Below the pieces are notes generated by a model. The model was not told the DNA's origin and made no database searches. It saw only the letters and a list, made by a program, of their open reading frames with translations. A stretch of DNA of 64,000 bases from Sitta carolinensis (taxonomy: Eukaryota; Chordata; Aves; Passeriformes; Sittidae): contig JAVUNC010000006.1 in NCBI GenBank assembly GCA_032173965.1, positions 21,074,370-21,138,369 on the forward strand, read 5' to 3'. This document shows, in pieces, positions 9,369-20,700 of this stretch (within the stretch, counting starts at the first letter, position 1; every line of letters begins with the position of its first letter). The position numbers and the translations under genes are program-made.

Positions 9369-9430
9369 TTATTACAATAAAGCTGTCTTTTACATTTTAT
9401 TTCACCTGTGACGTTTCATGTGTTTGGGCC
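9369..9430 (+). repeat. Direct repeat A, copy 2 (polyadenylation-site-like)
   Basis: TATTACAATAAA (AATAAA at 9376-9381) followed by TGTGACGTTTCATGTGTTTG and GGCC repeats 8797-8860 at a spacing of 572 bp. The minisatellite begins within 20 bp. Confidence 0.65.
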
Positions 9431-9436
9431 TCCCCT

Positions 9437-11640
9437 GGAACCCTGGTGCCGCCATGGTCCCGCCCGTCCCTGGCAGGCTGAGGGCCATGGCTTCACTCGG
9501 TGCCGCCATGGTCCCGCCTGTCCCTGGCAGGCTGAGGGCCATGGCTTCACTCGGTGCCGCCATGGTCCCGCCCCGTCCCTGGCAGGCTGAGGGCCATGGC
9601 TTCACTCGGTGCCGCCATGGTCCCGCCTGTCCCTGGCAGGCTGAGCGCAATGGCTTCACTCGGTGCCGCCATGGTCCCGCCCTGTCCCTGGCAGCCTGAG
9701 GGCAATGGCTTCACTCGGTGCCGCCATGGTCCCGCCTGTCCCTGGCAGCCTGAGAGCAATGGCTTCACTCGGTGCCGCCATGGTCCCGCCCCGTCCCTGG
9801 CAGCCTGAGGGCAATGGCTTCACTCGGTGCCGCCATGGTCCCGCCCCGTCCCTGGCAGCCTGAGAGCAATGGCTTCACTCGGTGCCGCCATGGTCCCGCC
9901 CCGTCCCTGGCAGCCTGAGGGCAATGGCTTCACTCGGTGCCGCCATGGTCCCGCCCCGTCCCTGGCAGCCTGAGGGCAATGGCTTCGCTCGGTGCCGCCA
10001 TGGTCCCGCCCTGTCCCTGGCAGCCTGAGAGCAATGGCTTCACTCGGTGCCGCCATGGTCCCGCCCCGTCCCTGGCAGCCTGAGAGCAATGGCTTCACTC
10101 GGTGCCGCCATGGTCCCGCCCTGTCCCTGGCAGCCTGAGGGCAATGGCTTCACTCGGTGCCGCCATGGTCCCGCACAATCCCTGGCAGCCTGAGGGCCAT
10201 GGCTTCACTCGGTGCCGCCATGGTCCCGCCCTGTCCCTGGCAGCCTGAGGGCAATGGCTTCACTCGGTGCCGCCATGGTCCCGCCTGTCCCTGGCAGCCT
10301 GAGAGCAATGGCTTCACTCGGTGCCGCCATGGTCCCGCCCCGTCCCTGGCAGCCTGAGGGCAATGGCTTCACTCGGTGCCGCCATGGTCCCGCCCTGTCC
10401 CTGGCAGGCTGAGGGCCATGGCTTCACTCGGTGCCGCCATGGTCCCGCCCCGTCCCTGGCAGCCTGAGAGCAATGGCTTCACTCGGTGCCGCCATGGTCC
10501 CGCCCCGTCCCTGGCAGCCTGAGGGCAATGGCTTCACTCGGTGCCGCCATGGTCCCGCCCCGTCCCTGGCAGCCTGAGGGCCATGGCTTCACTCGGTGCC
10601 GCCATGGTCCCGCCCCGTCCCTGACAGCCTGAGAGCAATGGCTTCGCTCGGTGCCGCCATGGTCCCGCCCCGTCCCTGGCAGGCTGAGGGCCATGGCTTC
10701 GCTCGGTGCCGCCATGGTCCCGCCTGTCCCTGGCAGGCTGAGGGCCATGGCTTCGCTCGGTGCCACCATGGTCCCGCCCTGTCCCTGGCAGGCTGAGCGC
10801 AATGGCTTCACTCGGTGCCGCCATGGTCCCGCCCTGTCCCTGGCAGCCTGAGGGCAATGGCTTCACTCGGTGCCGCCATGGTCCCGCCCCGTCCCTGGCA
10901 GGCTGAGGGCAATGGCTTCACTCGGTGCCGCCATGGTCCCGCCCCGTCCCTGGCAGGCTGAGGGCCATGGCTTCGCTCGGTGCCGCCATGGTCCCGCCCT
11001 GTCCCTGGCAGCCTGAGGGCAATGGCTTCACTCGGTGCCGCCATGGTCCCGCCTGTCCCTGGCAGCCTGAGAGCAATGGCTTCACTCGGTGCCGCCATGG
11101 TCCCGCCCCGTCCCTGGCAGGCTGAGGGCCATGGCTTCGCTCGGTGCCACCATGGTCCCGCCCTGTCCCTGGCAGCCTGAGAGCAATGGCTTCACTCGGT
11201 GCCGCCATGGTCCCGCCCTGTCCCTGGCAGCCTGAGGGCAATGGCTTCACTCGGTGCCGCCATGGTCCCGCCCTGTCCCTGGCAGCCTGAGGGCCATGGC
11301 TTCACTCGGTGCCGCCATGGTCCCGCCCCGTCCCTGGCAGCCTGAGGGCCATGGCTTCACTCGGTGCCGCCATGGTCCCGCCTGTCCCTGGCAGCCTGAG
11401 AGCAATGGCTTCACTCGGTGCCGCCATGGTCCCGCCCCGTCCCTGGCAGCCTGAGGGCAATGGCTTCACTCGGTGCCGCCATGGTCCCGCCCCGTCCCTG
11501 GCAGCCTGAGGGCAATGGCTTCACTCGGTGCCGCCATGGTCCCGCCCCGTCCCTGGCAGGCTGAGGGCCATGGCTTCGCTCGGTCCCGCCATGGTCCCGC
11601 CCCGTCCCTGGCAGGCTGAGGGCAGCGGCTTCAGTCGCGG
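9437..11640. repeat. 55-bp minisatellite, 40 units, in the CGRRF1 promoter/leader
   Basis: Forty head-to-tail units of 54-55 bp are recognised by GCCATGGTCCCGCC, once per unit from about 9447 to 11585. Nearly every unit holds GCCGCCATGGT (strong Kozak context), CCCGCCCCGTCCC (a GC box on the other strand) and CTGGCAGSCTGAGRGC. Units differ at a few positions (GGCTGAGGGCC, GCCTGAGGGCA, GCCTGAGAGCA, and a one-base deletion giving CGCCTGTCCC). The last unit runs into the CGRRF1 leader, 25 bp before the start codon. Long open frames in the array on both strands arise from the repeat and are not genes. Confidence 0.95.
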
Positions 11641-11664
11641 GCTGAGGGCGGTGCGGCCGGCCCG

Positions 11665-11768
11665 ATGGCCGCCGTGTTCCTGGTTACGCTGTACGAGTAT
11701 TCGCCGCTGTTTTACATCGCCCTGGTGTCCGTCTGCTTCCTCGTCACCAGCGCGCTCGTCCTCGGCTG
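11665..11768 (+). CDS. CGRRF1: CGRRF1 coding exon 1
   Basis: Encodes residues 1-34 plus two bases of Trp35 (TG|G), including the hydrophobic N-terminal membrane segment. The donor is GTCAGT at 11769. The leader directly upstream is GC-rich and derives from, or merges with, the 55-bp array. Confidence 0.96.
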
Positions 11769-14700
11769 GTCAGTGCTCTGCGGCCGGTGGGGCTCGGCTC
11801 GGGGGAACCGGGCCGTGCTGAGGGGTCAAGGGGCAGCGGCTTGAACGGTCCCTTCCAGCCTAAACACTCCTAGGCTTCTAGACGAGCAATAAAAATAATT
11901 CTATAAAGAAATCATACGTATTTCTGTTAAGCTCCATGCTCTTTTAGTAATGCCGACGTGTTTTAGGACTGTTTTTGGTAATATCACTCATAATGTTGGC
12001 AAACAATGCGTTTGTGTGTGTGTGTCGGGCAGGGGAGCGGAGCTGGGGAAGGGTCTGGAGCAGGAGGGGCTGAGGGAGCTGGGGAAGGGTCCGGAGCCCA
12101 GGAGGGGCCGAGGGAGCTGGGGAAGGGTCTGAGGGAGCTGGGGAAGGGTTCGGACCCCCAGGAGGGGCTGAGGGAGCTGGGGAAGGGTCTGGAGCACCAG
12201 GAGGGGCTGAGGGAGCTGGGGAAGGGTCTGGAGCACCAGGAGGGGCTGAGGGAGCTGGGGAAGGGTCTGGAGCACCAGGAGGGGCTGAGGGAGCTGGGGA
12301 AGGGTCTGGAGCACCAGGAGGGGCTGAGGGAGCTGGGGAAGGGGCTCAGCCTGGAGAAAAGAGAATCAGGGGCCCCTTCTGGCTCTGCACAACTCCTTGG
12401 GTGCAGCCGGGGTCTTTTCCAATCTGAACGATTCTGTGAATCTGCGAACCGATCTCATTGAATGTCTCGAGGGCTGGTGAGTGATTCTGCTTGTGTTTGA
12501 GAGGATGCTGTGAAAATGCCGCTGTTGCCTTTTTCAGGAACAGCTCCTTGAGTGTCCGCGACTCTCAGGAGTGTTTGTAAATGTAAATACTGGCACTTGC
12601 CCAGTGCAGAGAGCACTGACTGGCAATCAAAATCTCTCATGTAGGAATTGTGGCTACATACAGTAGGCTCGTGTGGCTTGTGGTGAAAATAAAACTGGAG
12701 TTGTTGAACTTCCTCTCACTGGTTCCAGATTAATATCTGCAAAGTGCTAGTGATAAAGGTACCTTTTAAAAATAATGATACTGAACCATGATTTAGTTGA
12801 ATCTTCATTGTGTCTATCCCTAAATACTGATCCTTTTCCCAATTTAATCATTATTTATCTACTTGTACTAAATGCTGACAATCCCCTGCTCGAAAAGGTC
12901 TGAAAGAGTTGTGTACTACAAGACCCTTACATGTGTGTACCTGCCTGCTGGTGTCTTTTGGGTACAGAGGATTGTCCAGAGGCATTTCCTTTCCAACATC
13001 AGAGATTCCAGTTGCACCTGTACTAGGTGTTATTGCAGTTTATTGAAATATATGCACTTTTTCCTTCACACTAGAGTATTAGGGGCCTGTTAATCAAGGA
13101 GGAGCCATAGCCAGGAGCTCAGCACATACAAGCAGGTGAATGTGTGGGCAGCTGCTCAGAGGTATTTGCTACTCCCTTGGAATTCTCTTGTGCCATGGCC
13201 AGGAGCCTCCAAGGGATTTCTCTGTACCTGCAACTGCAGTTACAGCTCAAGTGCTCCTGAACTTGCTTAGGAAAACAAATCTTTCATTTGCCACACAGAA
13301 CACTGTAAATGCAAATGGTGTCACCAGAGCACAGAATACCTGATGTATTGCTGCAGTGGCATTTGGGCTCCCCCATAATTTTCAGCATTAACTTGTTTAA
13401 TGATGTGTTTGTGGTGGTGTCAGTCAGCCTGAAAAACACCAGCTGTTCGGGAATGTTCATGTTCTCATTTGTCCAGCCTTGCAGAGGTGGGAGGAGCCAT
13501 TCCCATGGCCAGCCCTGGATACCTGTGGCTGTGCTCACAGTCCAAGTAGGTTAATGCACAGGCAGCTTCCAGAGCCAGTCCCACAGCTGCCCTTAGCACA
13601 GGGGTGAAGTGGAATTTAGATCACCTGATTACCTGGGGATTGTATTTTTAGCTGGAGAGAAATGCTCCTGTTAGGAGGAGCTGAAGGCTTGGCGCCTGTT
13701 GGAAGTCTGGCTCTGCAGAAACATTAATTCATTAACTAAACCTTGGACATTCCTGCTTTTTCTAAGCTAGCATCACTCTGAAGAAATTAATGTTCTCCTC
13801 TACCAGCTAATGATCTGGACTGGTAGATCATAAAATAAAAGCTGTGTCTTTATTCATCCTTCCTACACTTAAAATTTACAGGAAACTGCACCTTACTGTG
13901 GAACAGAAAGGCCTCTGTGCCTTCAGCTGCTGCTAAAACTGTACCAGAGTCTCTTTTATCTTGCTGCTTTTCATGAGGGTAATCCTGTTGCTTTCAAACA
14001 GCAAAGAAAGTTTCTGAGGAAGAGGGATTGCCTTTCACAATCTGGTATAAAACAGGACACACCTTTATGTGCAGCTGCAGAGATCAGCTCTGTTGAGGTT
14101 TAGATATTGAAGAAGGGAAACAGCTGCTGCCTCTGGTTTCTTTTTGAGATTTTTAACTGGGGTATTCTCCTACAGCCCCAGGGAGGTCACTGTGGGTGTT
14201 TTCCCCTGTAGCAGAGAGAGCTGACCCTCTGTGTGCTCAAATCAAGGATGGCCAAGAGCCTTTGGTGATACCACTGATGATATGCAACTGTTTCCATGAA
14301 AGGAATAGCTTTAACTGGACAGAGAGCAGCTTGAGGTTGGATATTAGGAAGGAATTCTTGGCTGTGATGGAGATGAGGCCATGGCACAGATTGCCTAGAG
14401 GAGCTGTGGCTCTCCCATCCCTGGAATTGTTCAAGGCCACGTCAGATGGGGCTTGGAGCAACCTGAGATAATGGAAGGTGTCCCTGCTCCCGGGAGGAGC
14501 TGGGATGCTGCTCAGTTCTGCAGGACTCAGATGGGAGGAAATTCTGGCCTAACTCTTTTCCACAAGAGGGCACTGGCAACTCTCGTTAATTTTATTCCTT
14601 TTGTGAAAACCCAGAGCAAAATATCCCCCCTTTAAAGATTCCCTGCATCGCTGTGCAGGCTCCTGCCTTCTGACAAAAAGCTGAAGGATGCATCCTAGCA

Positions 14701-17700
14701 GAAATTCTGGAAAGCCAAGCTTTCTCTATTTGTACTGCTGCTTGCTATTTAGAGCTGACCAAAAAAAAATATCAAATGTGTCAACATTAACACTGAAGCC
14801 ACTCGTTTTGTGTCTCCTAGGTTTGGTTTGGGTGTTCCTGTGATTCTGAGGAACTCAGAAGAGACAGAATCCAGCACAAGGGTTTTGAAAAAGCGGATGA
14901 GACAAGTGAAGAATCCTTTTGGGTTGGAGATCCCTCATCCTGCTGCAGCTTCAGTAACAAGTCAGTGGATTTCTGATGTGGTTTTTGTCAGTTTGCATTC
15001 CCGAGTTTGCTACTTTTCATTTTCTGCCTAGAATCATAGGATGGTTTGGGTTGGAAGGGATTTTAAAGGTTCTTGCTCTCGTCCTTTTTCTCTATCATAA
15101 TTCCTCAGAAATACACTTCTGTTCCAACAGAAATAAGCTTTTTACACTGTTTATAAACGTGGTGTTTTTAAAAGTGAAATGTTTGGATATGGAGGTACAG
15201 TTTAATTCTCATTAATGGAACACTTCCTGCTATTACAGATCTTGAAGTAACTAAAACATTTGCAAATTACCAACCACTGTGGGCGTTTCTATACATTTCA
15301 TGGAATTGTAGAATTGTATAGAATTCATTATGGAATATGTGCCACCCACTTAAATCTAAGCCCAGATCTTCAGCAGTGTTCGGAAGTGCACTATTTTTAA
15401 TAAATAGGTAAATAAAACACCACCCTCATTTTCTATCTGTTCTCCAATGGAAACTGAATTTAAATATCTGTTTGGATCAGAGTTCAAGCCATCCCTATCA
15501 TTCCTGAAATCACCCACACAGGAAGTGGAATTCATGGCCTCCTTCATCAGTGGGGAGCAGTGAGCAAGGCCGAGCATCTCCCACCCACACGGATGTGGGG
15601 CCTTCCAGGGCATGAGGAAGGGCTGCAGCAGATATCCCCCCTCCCTCAACATAACCCCCCCAACACAACAAATCCAACAATTCAGGTAACTGGGATTTTT
15701 CAGGAGCTTTGAGCACTCCTGCTCTGTTTGCACAGGAAACATTTAGAAGTTGACAGGCTTTTGGAAAAAGAATGGAGAGTGTAGAAACCTTTTATCTCCT
15801 CTGCATTGTCAAGAGCCTTATTCTTTGAGACCACAGAGAGTTTTGTAGATGAGTGATCCAATTAATACCATTATCTCAGGGGGGAATGGACTTTGGGCTA
15901 AGCCTTGTGCTCTTGTGATCTGCCAATGAGTGTGTAAAGTGTTACCAGAAGTTAAAATTTACCATTCATAAAATGCATGTGGTATTTTTGTGAGCTTAAT
16001 CAGCCATTTTATGTCCTCACACCCACTTCCTATTTCCCACTGGCTTCCATAAACACTAACCTGAACCTAAATCATTAGAAGATTTGTTTATAATGGTAAA
16101 ATTTTTTATGTAATGTTTATCATTTTAGGAATGGCCTAATTGCAACCATTCAGTACCTGAAGGGAGCCTGGAAGAAGAGACTTTTATAAGGGCCAGGAGG
16201 GACCAAGGAGGAATGGCTTCCCGCTGCCAGAGGGCAGGGATGGATGGGATAGTGGGAAGAAATCCTTCCCTGTGAGGGTGGAGAAACACTGGCACAGGGT
16301 GCCCAGAGCAGCTGTGGCTGCCCCTGGATCCCTGGAAGTGTTCCAGGCCAGGTTGGATGGGCTTGGAGCAGCCTGGGACAGTGGAAGGTGTCCCTGCCCT
16401 TGGCAGGGGGTGGAACTGGATGGGCTTTCACATCCCCTCTAACCCAAACCATTCAATGACTTTATGGTTCTGCGATAAAAATCCGTGACACTGAAGTTGT
16501 TTTCTGCTTGTAGCTCTTCAAGCACCTAGACTTAGCAATTCCAGGATTCCTACCTGTGGTGAGTTAATGAAATCCCTCTCCTCTGTCTCCAAGGGGGTGT
16601 AACACTGACACCTGACTGCCTGGAGGACTGCGTCCTTACCTGCTACTGGGGCTGCAATGTCCAGAAACTCCACGAAGCACTGCAGAAACACGTCTACTGC
16701 TTCAGGATAAAGACTCCTCAGGCATTAGAGGATGCTCTCTACAACGAATACCTCTACAAACAACAGCACTTGTATCCTTTTTTCAAACTGTTTGGACAAA
16801 ATATGTTGATTTTTTTGGCACGGGGAGCATTGAGGATGGTGAACGCACTACGGGTTTTGGCACAACTCATTTATGAACAAACACGATGGGAAATATTCTT
16901 TATGCAAACGTCACATTTGTCTGCAATTGCAGCCACTGATTGCTTTCCTTGACACAGACAAAGCATTAAAAAAAATGACAAGGCAGAGAAATATTGTCAG
17001 TTACCAGAAGATGCTCAAGTTGTGGATTTTGGCCCCGTGCCTAGAGCTCGCTATCCCTTGGTAGCGCTGCTGACGTTAGCAGATGAAGAAGACAGAGAAA
17101 TATATGATATTGTAAGTAATGCCAGAGTATATTTCAGGGTCACTGTGCTTAAGGTCTGAATGTTTCAGGAGAGAGGCTTGAATAAAGCAGCTTCACTTTC
17201 CTGTTCCATAGAATTTGGTCCCTCACTTATTATTTTCTAAAATAAAGCAGTTAAAAGCTTAAACTTCCAAACCTCAGTCTTTGAAGAGGCAAGGGGAAAC
17301 ATTGCTTACTCTTTACTTATTCACTACAGCATTTAAAAGATGCTTGTGATTTCCCCAAAGCTTCTGCCTGCCAAGGTCCCTGTGGTCAGAGGAATGAGGG
17401 TTGGGGCAGTTTAGCAACCTGTTTCTCTGATTTTTGGGATCACACAGGCCTCTGGTGGAGCTCTTCTGCTGATACAGACTCTTGGCTTCTGTTGGCAAGG
17501 CAGGAGGATTTTTTTTATAAGTGTCTGGCACAGATATGGAGCTGATTGCTGACTTGGCTGTTAGAAACCTAAAAATTACATTTCTGCCCCAGGTCTGTGT
17601 CTCACAGGAGCCAACTCCAGGGCACTTACAGGAAGGGGTGAAGGTATGGCTTGAGGCTGATAGGAGATACTCAGCTCCCCAAGAAAGGTCTCCTAATCTC

Positions 17701-20700
17701 TTGCTATTAAAGCAGCTTCAGCCTTGCCACATGCTCTTCAATACTCTTTATAAACTCTAAACTGATGATCTCTGAATGATTTGAGACACACTTTTATCTC
17801 CCATCTTTTCGTTGGATTGATAATCTGCTTGCACCAACTCCTTGAACTGGAGCACAACTGAGCTTGGAATCAAATTGCCTAAATCCACTGAACACTTTTC
17901 CATGCATTCACCTGCAGGCTGTAATCACACCAGTGCCTAAGAAATCTGTCCCCTTTCCAGGTGTTGGCTGTCCTTGGCTTCTTGTCACCTGACTTAAGGA
18001 CTGCCCTCCTCCCTCCTGTATCCATTTGAGATGTTTAAATGGTTTAATACATTTTTATAGGTTCAAATGTCAGAATATTTTAACATAAAGAGACTCTAAA
18101 TGTAATATTTGTATGTATTTGACGTTAGCATGGGCATGAATTTGTAACACCTCTCTTTTGAGCCTTAACATGGAAGAGAGGGGTGGAAGGAGAGTAGGGG
18201 AGGTATTTTTCCTCTGGTTTTGGAGGAATGGAACACAGCTAGAATCTGTAAATCCAGTCAAGGAGTAACTCCACCTGAACTCCTTGCCAGACAAATGTCA
18301 GAATTGCATCTGGTTTGTTGAAACAAACTTGTAAAATAGAAATGGAGTGTGGAAATGGATCTTTGCCAGTGTGGTATTACCATTTGGGATTATTTGGGGG
18401 GTCTGTGTGGGTGTCCATCACAGTGCATGGTGTTCCAGTGTCTCTTTCCTGGGGGGGATGTGTCTGATTTTCATCCTAACTGGTTTTGTGGCAAGATGAT
18501 CCCTGCTTGGGTTTGTGCCACAATTTTTTTTTCCCCTCTAGATCCAGAAAATTAGCATGACCATATATAAAAATTACAGAAATCACTGGAAGACTGTCAT
18601 GGCTATAGTGGAAGCTTAGATCTCAGGCACTGTGATTTAGAAAAAAAAAACCCTTTTGCCAAGGAATAGTGAATTCAGTTCTTATAAATCCATATGTGTA
18701 GGTACATACACATTTGAACTCTGTATTTAATTAGCCATGTGTGGATTTTGAAGTGCAAGTCTAATTTGCCTTTAAATCTCTTCTTAAAGCAAAACAGCTT
18801 CTATATTTCATTTCTCTTTTGACAGCTTCTGGGAACTACAATAATATTGAATTTCACTTTCTTTTTTTCCCAGCTTTTTAGAGGCTATTACGTAATTTGG
18901 GCAGGGTGGGGGTTGTTAGGCACAGCATGCAGGCTTAGAGTGCTTGTATTTCCACAGGAATTATCTAAAGTCAGCCCGTGGGGGTTCAGAATCCTTTCCA
19001 GTGAAATTTGTCTTTTGCCTGCTCAGATTACAAGCCAATCACTCCTCAGTGATTTTTGGAGTCAAAAAACTGCAGTCTGTGTGTTTGTGGGGGAAGAGGG
19101 AGAAAGTGGAGAAGACTGCTCAGGTGCCTTTCCAGTTAGGGGTGTAATTCCATGAGGTGGGAGCTGCCAGAGCAGGTCTCTGCTATGAAGTGGCCACAGA
19201 AGAGCTCCATGGGGAAGCAGGGTGGGAAGCTGAAGGAGCACCAAGGTTTTCTTGTGCCACATCCTGTTTATACATTGTCCACTGGGAATTTTTTTGATCC
19301 GTGCTTGAAGTCAGCATTGTGGAATTCCTGATTGTCTAAGGAATTAAACAGGTTAGAAGCTGTACCAAAGCAAATCAGAGAATAGTGGAATAATTTGGGT
19401 TGGGAGGGACCTTAAAGATCATCTTATTCCACCCATGGTGCTCCAAGCCCCGTCCAGCCTGGCCTGGGGCACTTCCAGGGATTCAGGGGCAGCCACAGCT
19501 GCTCTGGGCACCCTGTGCCAGGGTCTGCCCACCTTCCCAGCCAGGAATTCCTTCCCACTATCCCACCCATCCCTGCCCCCTGGCAGTTTCCATCCATTCC
19601 CTGTGTGCTGTCCCTCCATCCCTTGTCCCCAGCCCCTCTCCAGCTCTCCTGGACCCCTCCAGGCCCTGGAGGGGGCTCTGAGCTCTTCCTGGAACCTTCT
19701 CTTCTCCAGGGTGAACGCCCCCAGTTCTCTCAGCCTGAGTGATGAGTTACTAAACAGAGATTTTTTTTTTTCTGTTTGTAGATTGCAATGGTGGCTGTAA
19801 TTCACGTTCCTGATGAAAGCTACAGACTTTCCTGCCGAATTTTGTATCAGTATCTCCTCCTAGCTCAAGGTCAATACCATGATCTGAAGGTAAGCCACAC
19901 ATGGAGTCTGGTTTCATGTGTATGACAGTGTTAACTTTAGCTTGTGTAGGCTTTCAGAAGCCTAAATTAGTACAAGACTTCTATTGTCATGAAAAGAACT
20001 GGATGATAGTTAAAATTATTTTATCAGTTAAGTAGTGCCACAGGAACTTAACTGTACAGAAATATTTCCCATGAAAATATTCAAGATTTCCTGGAGAAAT
20101 TACCTGCTTCTCATCTAGGAGTCCTAGTGTCCACTTATTAAAGCAGTAGGAAGAAATTCACTGTTGAATGCTTCTTCTTTCCAGAATATTTATTTCTTTC
20201 CTTCAAAATTCCCTTTTGATCAGGAAAGTCTCAGAAGTGTTGTCCCTGAAAATAAGCCACCTGATTTGTTTTAGTATAGTGCAGTCAGTTCTCATGAATT
20301 GTAAGATAAACAGGGATCATGTTTGCATTCCTTTGTAAAAGATATCACCTGATGGACTTCTCAAGTGAGCAGTGGAGATGGAGAGGTGGGAACTGCTCTG
20401 TCCAACCTCTGGTCACTGTCCAGAAACTTATAGATACGAGGTCAACAATAAATTAAAGATTTCTTTTCTTCTTCTCTACCTGAACACCTGTTGTGTGTGT
20501 TACTGTGTGTTTCTAGCTGCATCACAGTAACACAGAAGAAACTTACTTTTTAAAAATTCCTTTTCCTTGCACTATACTTAGAAATCATGTCCAGAAGAAT
20601 TTGTGCTTCACGTAAAATAAGACAAAAAAAAGGAGTAGGGGATTGGAATATGAGCAAGAGCAGAATGGGTTGAGTGAAGCAGATTTGACAGCCTGGTGGA

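Noticed and set aside
9402..11821. Many open frames of 60-110 codons on both strands with repeating PPWSRPVPG-like or SLPGTG-like residues
   Set aside because: They are the 55-bp minisatellite read in different frames. 55 is not a multiple of three, so consecutive units change frame, and both strands are equally open.
12006..12461. 151-codon frame with repeated ELGKGLEHQEGLR
   Set aside because: It is the 39-bp intronic minisatellite (39 is a multiple of three), derived from CR1, inside CGRRF1 intron 1. The frame runs through repeat and unrelated DNA and has no gene signals.
16770..17064. Short frames across CGRRF1 intron 3 and exon 4
   Set aside because: They read through the U12 intron in the wrong frame. 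The homologous reading uses exons 16594-16771 and 16964-17111.
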